64,000 nt of DNA from Saprospiraceae bacterium. GTDB lineage: Bacteria > Bacteroidota > Bacteroidia > Chitinophagales > Saprospiraceae. Each line of letters starts with the position of its first letter. The first letter of the stretch is position 1. The notes under the pieces are model-generated. The model worked only from the letters and a program-made list of their open reading frames with translations, made no database searches and was not told the DNA's origin. Shown here in pieces: positions 16,046 to 24,391 of the stretch. Location of the stretch: positions 620,001 to 684,000 of the forward strand of contig JAHCHX010000002.1 in the NCBI GenBank assembly GCA_026129545.1, given 5' to 3'. The translations under genes were made by a program, and so were the position numbers.

Positions 16046-18310
16046 TCAATTGCCCCTACCCCGCTGCTGATTGGACGGGGCAGGTGCCGGGCGCGGAGCA
16101 GTTTTGGTCTGTTGCCCTCGGTTGAAGTTCGATTGCCGCGTAGCGCCGCGGTCGCGTTGTTGTTGTGCCTTGTTGAGTTGTTCCCTCGACTGGCTGGGCG
16201 CTGGCTTCCATGTCTTGTTTTGGCGCTGGTTCCAGTTGCCGCTGGGGTCGCGTTGATAGATGTCCCCTTTTTTGTCGGTAATGACGTTGTTGGGTTCTCG
16301 GCTGGGCCGCGTTGACGGACGGGGCTGGTTTTCGGGCTGCGAGGGGCGAGTGGATGGCTGCCGCCCATCGGTGGGTCTTGAAGGCCGGCCTTCGGGTTGG
16401 GAGGGTCGTGGGGTGGGTTGTCTGCCGTTGGAAGGCGTGGAAGGGCGAGTGCCGGGTCGGGTGTTGGGCTGATTGGGCCGATAGCCGGGTCTCGGTTCTT
16501 TGGTGATGACACCGGGGCGTTGGTGATATATGTTGTTGTTGGGGCGCGGGCGGCCTACGTTCGTGCCGCCGGGGCGTGGGCCGTAGTGTCCGGGGCGGTT
16601 GCCGCCGGGGCGCGGGCCGTAGTAGCCGCCATTCCATCCCCACGGGCGATATGGCGGGCGATACATGGGCGGGCCGAACCAGCCGCCTCCCCAAGCGTAC
16701 CAGCCGGGCCAGGTCGGGCCCCAAGCGACGTGGGACCAGCCGAAGTGCCAGTGGTATCCCCAGCCAAAACTCCAGCCGTACCAAGGGTTGTAGTAGATGT
16801 TCCAACCCCAGGTCCAAGGGCGCGGATAGTAGTGACTTCTCCACCACGGGCGATAGTAGTACCCCGTGCCATACACGATGGTTGGGCCATAGACGTAGCA
16901 GCCCGTGTAGCCGGGCGTGTAGCCGACATACACATAATCGGGCGTGTGGTCGTAGATATGGACGTATTTGGTGTTGTAGGCAGCGTTTTTGGCCGGGATG
17001 TTCTCCACTTCGGAGGGGCGCTCGTCGGATACGGCCCAGGGGCCGGTGGCGTTGTTGGAGACGTACCAAATGCCATTGTCCACCGCATAGTATTTGTTTC
17101 CGGCACGCATCACGGTGATGGAGGCGTTTTCGGCCAAATAGAGGCTGGTGCCTTCGATGGGCTGAAATTCGGGCTGGCCGTCGTATTGCACGTCAAGGGA
17201 GGCGGTGCGACGGTCCACCTTGGCTGTTTGCGGGATTTGTGCGTCCATCACGGCTTCTTTGGCGGCTTGTGTGCCCGCGACATTGGCCAACACGACGTCT
17301 TTTTCGGAGCCTTCCGGGATTTTGGAAAAATCGGCAGGCAACTTGTCGGCAGGCACATAGGTCCATGGCCCGTCGAGCGAAGGCCCGCTGTACCAACGGC
17401 CTGACAGCACCACGTAATTCTGCTGCGAATTGATGTCTTTGAAAATGTGGTTCTCGGTGTTGGAAATGTATAAAAGGCTGGTGCCTTCCACCGCGTTGAA
17501 TTGTGGCTCGCCCTGGGTCTGTATGAGTTCGGCCTGTTCGGTGCTGACCAAAATATCGGTAGGCGTTTTGGTCACGTTTTTAGGCTGTTCGTCTTTCATC
17601 TCCTCTTTTTCCTGCTTCTTTATCTGCTTGTCCATTTCGTTTATTTGCTTGGGCAGCTTGGTGATATTCGCCCACCCGGACATGAGGTTGGCGGATTTGT
17701 ACCAAAACCCGGCGGCGTATAGGTAGTAGTCGCGCCCGTCTTTCAGGATGAGGAAAGGCGAGTTTATCACCCGTTCCATTTTCATGTTTTCGTCTTTCTG
17801 AATTATCGGCTCTCCGTCAATCAGGACGAGTGTGGTGGGCTTGGTTTTGTAGATGATTTTGGGAGGACTGGTGTTGAGGTTGTCCGAGCGATTCAGGTTG
17901 ATGGACTCTAATTGGGCCAACAAGCGGTCGAGCGAGATTTCGAGGTTCCACTTGGGTACTTCTTTCTCCAGCAAGGTTTTCAGCTCTTGAATTTGACTTT
18001 CGTTTTCTCCGTCGGGAAACCGCGTGTTGGTGACTTTGATGGTTTCGAGGTCGAGCATTCGAGTGTCGCGGTTGGTGTGCGCGATGGCATCTACCCACAC
18101 GGCACCGAACACTGGCTCGTCTTTGGCCGTCTTGCGGATTTGCACGGCTGCCCGTGCGCTGATTTTGTTGCCGTTGTAGCTTTCTGGCGAGGGTTCGTAG
18201 ATGACCACTTTGCCGCCGTTGGGCAAGGGGATTTCGCGCGGCCATTGAGTCTGGGCTTGCAGGCTTGGCGACACACTTAGGAACAGGGTAAATAGTTGTA
18301 GGAATCGCAT
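16046..18310 (-). CDS. secreted protein with repeated modules and a W/Y/G/P-rich tail
   Basis: A 754-residue secreted protein. The start at 18310 is preferred because it begins a signal peptide (MRFLQLFTLFLSVSPSLQAQ); the frame opens 7 codons earlier. Residues about 150-450 contain three related modules, each with a glycine-aromatic strand pair ending in a Tyr-Val-x-Ala pattern (for example RDYYLYAAGFWYKSANLMSG, QNYVVLSGRWYSGPSLDGPW, NKYYAVDNGIWYVSNNATGP). After residue 460 comes a Tyr/Trp/Gly/Pro-rich stretch, then a long Pro/Arg/Gln tail. Such proteins are often annotated carbohydrate-binding V/XII-like, without proof. A surface or matrix role is inferred only. Confidence 0.75.
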   Translation of the reverse strand: MRFLQLFTLFLSVSPSLQAQTQWPREIPLPNGGKVVIYEPSPESYNGNKISARAAVQIRKTAKDEPVFGAVWVDAIAHTNRDTRMLDLETIKVTNTRFPDGENESQIQELKTLLEKEVPKWNLEISLDRLLAQLESINLNRSDNLNTSPPKIIYKTKPTTLVLIDGEPIIQKDENMKMERVINSPFLILKDGRDYYLYAAGFWYKSANLMSGWANITKLPKQINEMDKQIKKQEKEEMKDEQPKNVTKTPTDILVSTEQAELIQTQGEPQFNAVEGTSLLYISNTENHIFKDINSQQNYVVLSGRWYSGPSLDGPWTYVPADKLPADFSKIPEGSEKDVVLANVAGTQAAKEAVMDAQIPQTAKVDRRTASLDVQYDGQPEFQPIEGTSLYLAENASITVMRAGNKYYAVDNGIWYVSNNATGPWAVSDERPSEVENIPAKNAAYNTKYVHIYDHTPDYVYVGYTPGYTGCYVYGPTIVYGTGYYYRPWWRSHYYPRPWTWGWNIYYNPWYGWSFGWGYHWHFGWSHVAWGPTWPGWYAWGGGWFGPPMYRPPYRPWGWNGGYYGPRPGGNRPGHYGPRPGGTNVGRPRPNNNIYHQRPGVITKEPRPGYRPNQPNTRPGTRPSTPSNGRQPTPRPSQPEGRPSRPTDGRQPSTRPSQPENQPRPSTRPSREPNNVITDKKGDIYQRDPSGNWNQRQNKTWKPAPSQSREQLNKAQQQRDRGATRQSNFNRGQQTKTAPRPAPAPSNQQRGRGN

Positions 18311-18468
18311 AGTGTTGAATTTGTTAAGCAATGAACAAAAATAAGAAACATTGCTTCTCCGATGAGCAATTATTTCATCTAATTTTCATGATAGCCCCGC
18401 ATATTTGACCTTCTTTTTCAAACAACATATTTGTTGCAAAAAAATGGCATCCGACTCGCCTGCCCGCG

Positions 18469-19722
18469 TTGGGCTATCGAGTGACAAAACGCACCGACAT
18501 GGCACCCAAATCCCGCAATCCCGGCCTGATTTTCATCTTCATCACGCTCCTGATTGATGTCATTGGCTTTGGTCTCATCATCCCGGTGCTGCCGGGGTTG
18601 TTGGAACAAATGACGGGAGGCGACCTGAGCACGGCCTCTCGTTGGGGTGGTTGGCTGATGTTTACTTATGCGGCCATGCAGTTTTTGTTTTCTCCGGTCA
18701 TAGGCGGGCTGAGCGACCGATTTGGGCGGAGACCGGTCATCTTGGCGGCGTTGTTTGCTTTTTCCGTTGACTTTATCATTCAGGGTCTGGCACCAAGCAT
18801 TGGCTGGTTTTTCGTGGGCAGGTTGTTGGCTGGCATCACGGGGGCGACTTTCACGGCAGGGGGGGCCTACATCGCTGACATCAGCCCACCTGAAAAACGA
18901 GCGCAAAATTTTGGGCTAATCGGTGCCGCCTTCGGCATGGGCTTCATCATTGGGCCTTTGTTGGGCGGCTTGGTGTCGCACTATGGCGGCTTGCGCGCGC
19001 CATTTTTTGTGGCGGCAGGGTTGGCCATGCTCAACTGGCTTTATGGCTACTTCATCCTGCCCGAATCGCTCCCTCCAGAGAACCGTCGCCCGTTCGACTG
19101 GCGCCGCGCCAACCCCGTCGGGTCGCTGCTCAACTTGCGTCGCTACCCCGTTATCCTCAGTCTTGTCAGCGCCCTTATCTTCATCTATGTGGCCGGACAC
19201 GCCAACCAAAGCACTTGGACTTATATCACGATGGAAAAATTCGGCTGGGATACCCGCGAGGTGGGATTTTCACTGGCTTTTGTGGGGCTGGCGATTGGCA
19301 TCGTGCAGGGTGGCCTTACGCGGGTGTTGATACCCAAATTGGGCCCTCGCAACTCGGTGTTCATCGGATTGGGAATTTACGCGGTGGGCTTCGTATTGTT
19401 TGCCTTTGCCACGCAGGGCTGGATGATGTATGCTTTTATGATACCGTTCTCATTGGGCGGCATCGCGGGGCCTGCTTTGCAGGGCATCATTTCCAATCAG
19501 GTGCCGGCCAACGAACAAGGTGAGTTGCAAGGGGCGCTAACAAGTCTTGTCAGCGTCACGTCCATCATCGGGCCGATTCTGATGACCTATTTGTTTTCGT
19601 ATTTTACGGCGCCAGCCGCGCCCCTGCATTTCCCCGGCGCACCGTTCCTCATGGGTGCGGTGTTGTCGCTGGTGAGTATGTTGCTGGCTATTCGGTCTTT
19701 GTTGAAACATCGGCCCGTGTAG
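18469..19722 (+). CDS. MFS transporter, TetA-like drug:proton antiporter family
   Basis: A 417-residue inner-membrane protein with twelve predicted membrane helices. The DHA1/TetA features are clear: [16 protein letters not shown] in helix 1, motif A in the 2-3 loop ([13 protein letters not shown]), and [21 protein letters not shown] in helix 4 followed by [25 protein letters not shown]. It probably exports a small hydrophobic compound; tetracycline resistance cannot be claimed. An internal start at Met11 (18499) is also reasonable and would remove ten polar residues. A TspO-like gene follows after 28 bases. Confidence 0.88.
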   Translation: MGYRVTKRTDMAPKSRNPGLIFIFITLLIDVIGFGLIIPVLPGLLEQMTGGDLSTASRWGGWLMFTYAAMQFLFSPVIGGLSDRFGRRPVILAALFAFSVDFIIQGLAPSIGWFFVGRLLAGITGATFTAGGAYIADISPPEKRAQNFGLIGAAFGMGFIIGPLLGGLVSHYGGLRAPFFVAAGLAMLNWLYGYFILPESLPPENRRPFDWRRANPVGSLLNLRRYPVILSLVSALIFIYVAGHANQSTWTYITMEKFGWDTREVGFSLAFVGLAIGIVQGGLTRVLIPKLGPRNSVFIGLGIYAVGFVLFAFATQGWMMYAFMIPFSLGGIAGPALQGIISNQVPANEQGELQGALTSLVSVTSIIGPILMTYLFSYFTAPAAPLHFPGAPFLMGAVLSLVSMLLAIRSLLKHRPV

Positions 19723-19750
19723 TTGTTTTAAGAACAAAAAATGCACGACT

Positions 19751-20542
19751 ATGAAAACCTCTTCTCGCATCCTTGTTTTTGCCAACTTGCTGGGTTTCCT
19801 TGCGGTGCTGGCCATCAACTATTTGTCGAACAGCCTCCCGCTGAATGGCAAAACGCCCGGCCAGCTTTCTGACCAATATCCCAACCTTTTCACCCCTGCT
19901 GGGCTGACCTTCTCGATATGGGGTGTCATCTATTTATGGTTGCTGGCGTGGGTGGGGTCGCAGGTATTCGCTTTGTTCAATCGGTCGGTAGCGGCTCGCA
20001 TGGAGCCGTCGGTGGTGAAAAGCGGGTGGCTGTTTTTTCTGTCGTGCTTGCTCAATATCGGTTGGTTGTTCGCGTGGCATTGGGAGCAGTTGGAGTTGTC
20101 GGTGGTGGTGATGCTTGGCCTTTTTATCACGTTGTTGCGACTGAATCGTGTGACTGGGGTTGGCTTTTTTAAATCAAGCCAATCGGAGAAGCGCCTCTCC
20201 CATCTACCTTTTGGCATCTATCAGGGCTGGATTTCGGTGGCGCTGATTGCGAACGTGACAGCCGTTTTGGTGAGCCGGGGCTGGCATGGGGGCATCTTGG
20301 GCGAGATGACGTGGGCTATTCTCATGGTTTTGGCCGGAGCATTCATAGCGGTTTGGGTGTTGTTTCGTCAAAACAACATAGGTCACGGGCTGGCTGTGGC
20401 GTGGGCGTTGCTCGGCATTTTCCTGAAAAGAAATGGCTCGCTTGAAGCGGGTTCGCAGGCGGTGGCGTTCGTGGCTTTGGCAAGTATGGCGGCGGTGTTG
20501 GTGGTGGCGGCGCTACGCTGGAGGAAATGGACGGCTTATTGA
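19751..20542 (+). CDS. TspO/MBR-like multi-pass membrane protein
   Basis: A 263-residue membrane protein with about seven to eight hydrophobic helices. The opening FANLLGFLAVLAINYLSNSL and YPNLFTPAGLTFSIWGVIYLWLLAWV, and the Trp-rich CLLNIGWLFAWHWEQL, resemble the TspO/MBR (tryptophan-rich sensory protein) superfamily, although this is a longer, divergent form. TspO proteins bind porphyrins and other hydrophobic ligands; the ligand here is unknown. It follows the MFS gene by 28 bases in the same direction and is probably cotranscribed. Confidence 0.65.
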   Translation: MKTSSRILVFANLLGFLAVLAINYLSNSLPLNGKTPGQLSDQYPNLFTPAGLTFSIWGVIYLWLLAWVGSQVFALFNRSVAARMEPSVVKSGWLFFLSCLLNIGWLFAWHWEQLELSVVVMLGLFITLLRLNRVTGVGFFKSSQSEKRLSHLPFGIYQGWISVALIANVTAVLVSRGWHGGILGEMTWAILMVLAGAFIAVWVLFRQNNIGHGLAVAWALLGIFLKRNGSLEAGSQAVAFVALASMAAVLVVAALRWRKWTAY

Positions 20543-20647
20543 TTGTTCGCTGCCTGACGGATGTCGCGCGATGGGAAAACACCTTGCTCCCCGAGGCTCG
20601 CGCCAGCCAAGAGAAGGGTTGGCCGAGTGGCTGCGCTCCCCAAAAAA

Positions 20648-20690
20648 AATGAGTCATCGCCGAAAGCTCGGGATGACTCATTTTTCTTCA
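20648..20690. terminator. bidirectional terminator between convergent genes
   Basis: A perfect 12-bp stem, AAATGAGTCATC (20648-20659) with GATGACTCATTT (20672-20683), 12-nt loop, with A-run on the left and T-run on the right. It sits between the TspO-like gene (+) and the helix-hairpin-helix gene (-), so it can serve both. Confidence 0.9.
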
Positions 20691-20703
20691 GTCAAGTTTT
20701 TGC

Positions 20704-21357
20704 TCAGACCCTTCCGCCCGTCAGTTCATCTTGCAGTTTTTTCAAATCGTCCCACTTGCCTTGGTCGGCGAGGCGGGCTTGGGCGGGCCAAGTGCTTGGG
20801 TCGTGGATTTGGAAGTTCGGCCCTGCGGCGTTGAGGATTTCTTTCAGGCGGTCGGCAGAGGTCTCGGACAGTTGTTGCCAGGTTTTGATGCCTTCGTTGT
20901 GCAGGAGTTCCTCGATTTTTGGCCCGATGCCTTCCACTATTTTCAGGTCGTCCCATTTCCATTTGGTGCCGGCGAAGGTGATGGAAGCGGGCTTGGCGGC
21001 TTTGGCAGACTTGCCTGTGGCGGCGTTGAGTTGTTCGCGGAGTGCGTTGCGCTCGCTTTCTGCCAGCATAAGGTCGCCTTTTGCTTTGCGCAACAGTTCG
21101 TTGAGCCGCTCTATTTCGGCATCGCGCTGCGTGAGTTGCACGCGCAGCTCGGTGAGTTCGTGGTTGAGTGTGTTCACTTTGCCGTTCAATTCGCCATTTT
21201 GGGTGGTGAGGTCGGCGATTTGACCTTTTAATGAGCCGACTTTATAGAAAGCATAAGCGGCCAGCCAGCCCAAGAGGAAGGGCAGGAGGCAAAGCAAGAG
21301 GGCGGTGGGCAAATGGTCGGCAAAAGTGCATTGAAGAAAGATGTATGAGAAAAGCAT
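20704..21357 (-). CDS. membrane-anchored coiled-coil protein with helix-hairpin-helix domain
   Basis: A 217-residue protein. An N-terminal membrane segment (residues about 14-32, TALLLCLLPFLLGWLAAYAFY) is followed by a coiled coil (residues 40-105, heptads through KVNTLNHELTELRVQLTQRDAEIERLNELLRKA) and a C-terminal helix-hairpin-helix domain (WDDLKIVEGIGPKIEELLHNEGIKTWQQL, then HDPSTWPAQARLADQGKWDDL). This domain is found in several Bacteroidota and Cyanobacteria proteins; its function is not established. The gene lies 22 bases downstream of an OmpA gene in the same direction and is probably cotranscribed with it. Confidence 0.78.
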   Translation of the reverse strand: MLFSYIFLQCTFADHLPTALLLCLLPFLLGWLAAYAFYKVGSLKGQIADLTTQNGELNGKVNTLNHELTELRVQLTQRDAEIERLNELLRKAKGDLMLAESERNALREQLNAATGKSAKAAKPASITFAGTKWKWDDLKIVEGIGPKIEELLHNEGIKTWQQLSETSADRLKEILNAAGPNFQIHDPSTWPAQARLADQGKWDDLKKLQDELTGGRV

Positions 21358-21379
21358 GGCTTAAGTTTGTTTTGAAAGT

Positions 21380-22198
21380 TTAACGGTTGACGGTGATGAC
21401 GACACGGCGGTTTTGGCGACGTCCGTCATCGGTGGCATTGTCGGCCACGGGCTCGGTTTTGCCTTTGGAGGATGTCTGGATGCGGTTGGCCGCGATGCCG
21501 TTGCTCCTCAGGATTTGAGCCACGGATTTGGCGCGGTCAAGCCCCATTTTCATGTTTTGCTCGTCGGAGCCGATGTCGTCGGTGTGACCCACCACATTGA
21601 AAGTGGCGTTGGTGGTTTTGTGCTTGGCGCACAGTTCTTTCAGATAAGCATCTACTTTCGGGTCGCGGTCTTTCACGGTCGAGTTGAACGGGAAGAGGAT
21701 GATGACATCTTGGTCGGATTCGATGATGGCGCTGTCTTCTTCTTTGAGCACCATTTTCGACCACGAGAAGGAGGCCGATTGTTTGGGCGCGCTGCCTTCT
21801 GCCAAGCCATCGTCCGCAATCATTTGCGTGGCGATGCGCACCCGGTTGGCTGGCAGCTCTGGTGCCAGCATATCGCGGATGGCCTCGGCGCGGGCGCGGG
21901 CGAGTTGTTCGCCGTTGGCCTCGCCAGCGCGGTAATACCCCGTGATGACGAGTGTGTCGCCCTGACCGTGGTCTTTCGATGCCAAGAAGGCTTTTTTCCA
22001 GTCGGGGAATTTCGCGTCGGGTTCGGGTTTGTCAGCGTTCCAGTTGAAGAGCGGAACCCCTGTTGTTTCTGCTGCTGCTGCCGCGGCGGCGGTGGTGTCC
22101 TCGCAGCAATCTCGCATCATGTGATTGTGCCAGCAAGTGGTGGCCCAGATGCTGTACCCGATGAAGAGCAGGATGATGAGCCAAAAAGGAATTTTCAT
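21380..22198 (-). CDS. OmpA-family protein with two OmpA-like domains
   Basis: A 272-residue protein with an uncleaved or lipid-free N-terminal membrane segment (IPFWLIILLFIGYSIWATTCW). Residues about 60-155 form a degenerate OmpA-like fold (DTLVITGYYRAGEANGEQLARARAEAIRDML), and residues about 165-272 a canonical one (VIILFPFNSTVKDRDPKVDAYL, VVGHTDDIGSDEQNMKMGLDRA, GRRQNRRVVITVN) expected to bind peptidoglycan. It forms a two-gene unit with the coiled-coil gene downstream (gap 22 bases). An Ala run (residues 37-45) follows the anchor. Confidence 0.85.
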   Translation of the reverse strand: MKIPFWLIILLFIGYSIWATTCWHNHMMRDCCEDTTAAAAAAAETTGVPLFNWNADKPEPDAKFPDWKKAFLASKDHGQGDTLVITGYYRAGEANGEQLARARAEAIRDMLAPELPANRVRIATQMIADDGLAEGSAPKQSASFSWSKMVLKEEDSAIIESDQDVIILFPFNSTVKDRDPKVDAYLKELCAKHKTTNATFNVVGHTDDIGSDEQNMKMGLDRAKSVAQILRSNGIAANRIQTSSKGKTEPVADNATDDGRRQNRRVVITVNR

Positions 22199-22286
22199 GT
22201 GAGATTTGATTTAACGTTTTGCCGAAGTAATGTTTCGGCAAATGTCTGAAACGAAAAATCAAAATCTGAACTTTTTTACAAAAACT

Positions 22287-23540
22287 TCATACATGAATGG
22301 CCACATAATCAGTCAGGTACTCAAAGGCAGGGGTCAACCGTCCATTTTCGGCTATCATGCCCCGCCGAATGGCATCGCTGGTGCGGCCATGGAGGAGCTG
22401 CGGCAGAATTTTCTCCAACAATTGCCGCCCAAAAAACGCGGAGGCATCGCGCGGGAGCTCGGAGGGAAGGTTGTCTATCGCCATCACGTCAATGGATTCG
22501 GGCTGGTAGGGGGCGGTCTCCTGACCGCTTTGGGGAGCGAAGCCATATACGGGAGCGGCGATTTTGCTGGCTCTGATGGTGCTTGGCACGGAAGAATCGG
22601 GCATGATGTCGCAAGTGATGTCGGCTATGACTTTAATGCGGAAATCGGGCTGCCGCATTTCTTCCACGCTGAAAAACATGGGCGCTTTTTTGTCGTAAAA
22701 AATACCGTTGATGAATATATCTGCCCGGCGGTAATAGGGAGCAAACGCGCTGACGTACTCCTCCCCGTGCGCGTAAAAATGTTTTTTGTCAAAAAATCCC
22801 GGCTTGTCGCGGTGTGCCACATAGTCTTGGGCGGCGATTTGCGCAAAAACGGCTTCCGAAAAATCCTGCGTCAAAAATTCCTGCGGGGTCACCTGCCGGA
22901 TGCCCATGTCGAGCAAGTTTTTGGCGGCGCCGGTGGCCACGCGGCCTGTGCCCGTCAGCACGATGCGTAGGGGCGGAAAGGTCATTTTTTCGTACGCGGC
23001 CAGCACTTCGGCGTAGTCGTGGCTGTCGCACAGGCGCGGCAGAGAGAACTGACCCGTCCTTTGGCCCCAAGTCCAGAGCGCGTTGTGCGCCCCGACGATG
23101 CCTGCATAGAAGCCGAACGCGATGAGGCGCTCGCCTCGCTCGTTCGTCAGGGCCTCGTAGTCAATCAGGCGGATGTTTTTTTCCAAAATGGCTTGCAGCA
23201 GGTGGCGGTTGTGCGGCTGTTTTTTCATGGTGTGTGAAAAAAACAGGTAGGTCTTGCCAGCTATCAGCCAATCCACGGGCACCTCTTTGATGCCCAGCAG
23301 CACGTCGCAGTCGCTCAAATCCTCTTGCAGCGTGATGCCGTGCGCGACGTATTCTTCGTCTTTGAAACACCGTATCGGGGAAGGCTGCACGACGACGCGC
23401 ACTGGCAACTCCACCATCGCTTCGGCGCATTGTTCGGGGGTGAGCGGGGCGCGGGCATCGGGTGGTGTTTTGCCCTCACGGATGACGCCGATTTTGACGG
23501 CAGGTCTTTGGCTGCTGTTGGTTGAATTTGGCACGTTCAA
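22287..23540 (-). CDS. NAD(P)-dependent saccharopine/alanine dehydrogenase-family enzyme
   Basis: A 417-residue oxidoreductase of the AlaDH/PNT-saccharopine dehydrogenase (LYS1-like) superfamily. The N-terminal domain has IGVIREGKTPPDARAPLTPEQC and YEALTNERGERLIAFGFYAG, and the Rossmann loop is IVLTGTGRVATGAAKNLLDMG (residues about 190-210). This is the arrangement of saccharopine dehydrogenase (lysine-forming), but the family also holds alanine dehydrogenases and carboxynorspermidine-type enzymes, so the substrate is left open. It is transcribed away from ssrA. Confidence 0.8.
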   Translation of the reverse strand: MNVPNSTNSSQRPAVKIGVIREGKTPPDARAPLTPEQCAEAMVELPVRVVVQPSPIRCFKDEEYVAHGITLQEDLSDCDVLLGIKEVPVDWLIAGKTYLFFSHTMKKQPHNRHLLQAILEKNIRLIDYEALTNERGERLIAFGFYAGIVGAHNALWTWGQRTGQFSLPRLCDSHDYAEVLAAYEKMTFPPLRIVLTGTGRVATGAAKNLLDMGIRQVTPQEFLTQDFSEAVFAQIAAQDYVAHRDKPGFFDKKHFYAHGEEYVSAFAPYYRRADIFINGIFYDKKAPMFFSVEEMRQPDFRIKVIADITCDIMPDSSVPSTIRASKIAAPVYGFAPQSGQETAPYQPESIDVMAIDNLPSELPRDASAFFGRQLLEKILPQLLHGRTSDAIRRGMIAENGRLTPAFEYLTDYVAIHV

Positions 23541-23716
23541 TTCAATTTGTCAGTGTGTTAGGGAAATTTTCGCAAAATACTATGTTGTGTTCAGCGACAA
23601 AGCAAGCGCGAAGGTAGGCGTTTCGGAGCGCAGCGATTGGTTAAGAAATTGGTTGTGACGGCTTCAAAACGCCGCGTCTTTACTTTCGGCAAAACATTCA
23701 ACAGCCGCGCCGAACT
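23541..23716. other. divergent intergenic region, dehydrogenase to ssrA
   Basis: This 176-bp stretch holds no gene. It must contain the minus-strand promoter of the dehydrogenase gene, but no clear consensus box was found. The ssrA promoter begins at 23717. Confidence 0.4.
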
Positions 23717-23745
23717 TTGAAACCCGGTTTTTGGTTTACCTTTGC
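23717..23745 (+). promoter_or_regulatory. promoter of ssrA, Bacteroidota consensus
   Basis: TTTG (23717-23720), exactly 17 bases, then TACCTTTG (23738-23745), matching the Bacteroidota housekeeping promoter (-33 TTTG, -7 TAnnTTTG). Transcription would start near 23752, giving about 96 nt of precursor before the mature tmRNA. This leader contains a direct repeat of AAGTCATTTGAAGT (near 23759 and 23779). Confidence 0.75.
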
Positions 23746-23847
23746 CAATGTTCTTTGAAAAGTCATTTGAAGTCATCAAAGTCATTTGAAGTAATTTTTG
23801 CAAACTACGCTATTGACTCTTAATGACGTAAATGACGAATAACGAAT

Positions 23848-24248
23848 GGGGCTGCCCTGGTATTGACGGGAAAGTGTAGTCGTTTCGTAAGCATGCCGGA
23901 GCATGGTTGGTTACTCCGTAAAAAATAATGACCGAACAACAACTGGCAACACTCAGTATGCCATGGCTGCCTAATTCAAGCGAATTAGAAAGCCTTTGTG
24001 CCGCGTAAGAGCCTCCGCCAAGCGGACCCTCTTTTTGCCTTGATGCCTGCTACACAGGCCGCCGCGCATCAAACATTTTGCAGGATTGCCCGACGGGATG
24101 CCTCGACCGAAGGGTGAAACACAGGGGATAAGGCGCGGATGTGTCTGTTTTTGAACCAACCCGCGCTCGAAAAATCAATCAGAAACTAAGCATGTAGAAA
24201 GCGTTACGGCGCTTTGTCCGGACGCGGGTTCGACTCCCGCCAGCTCCA
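23848..24248 (+). ncRNA. ssrA: transfer-messenger RNA (tmRNA)
   Basis: A 401-nt tmRNA that frees stalled ribosomes and tags the unfinished protein. The tRNA-like ends pair (GGGGCTG at 23848 with CAGCTCC at 24241-24247), the T arm GGGTTCGACTCCC is near the 3' end, and the 5' part has the conserved GGTATTGACGGG and the pseudoknot-1 region CCGGAG...CTCCGTAAAAAA. The tag frame reads GNTQYAMAA followed by TAA (ending about 23973), with GGC as the likely resume codon after the 11-nt single strand GAACAACAACT; the AA end is the usual proteolysis signal. CCA is not encoded. Its 3' end is the integration site of the island that follows. Confidence 0.97.
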
Positions 24249-24256
24249 CAAAAGTT
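24235..24256 (+). mobile_element. attL of the ssrA-targeted island
   Basis: A 22-bp sequence covering the last 14 bases of ssrA and eight bases beyond it (within it CCCGCCAGCTCCACAAAAGT). It is repeated exactly at 34663-34684. Integration into the 3' end of ssrA with restoration of the gene is a classic pattern for integrative islands. Confidence 0.9.
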
Positions 24257-24257
24257 G

Positions 24258-24294
24258 AAGCCAGTTGTTTGGTAATCAAGCAACTGGCTTTTTT
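24258..24294 (+). terminator. ssrA terminator supplied by the island
   Basis: AAGCCAGTTG (24258-24267) pairs with CAACTGGCTT (24281-24290), 10 bp, 13-nt loop, followed by seven T. It lies inside the island, just after attL, and terminates ssrA now. A similar but non-identical hairpin follows attR (34686-34722), which would have been the original one. Confidence 0.88.
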
Positions 24295-24391
24295 TATTAT
24301 CATGTACTGGGTATGCAAACCAATCGATAATCCAATAAAACACCTTTCTTTGCTCCCCAATGGTGTGAAATTTGCCAATGCCAAACCACAG

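Noticed and set aside
16397-17404. A 335-residue plus-strand frame
   Set aside because: Antisense of the W/Y-rich protein; composition is Val/Ala/Gly only.
20560-20640. A further 105-bp repeat copy near the TspO-like gene
   Set aside because: Only scattered short matches, not alignable over the core.
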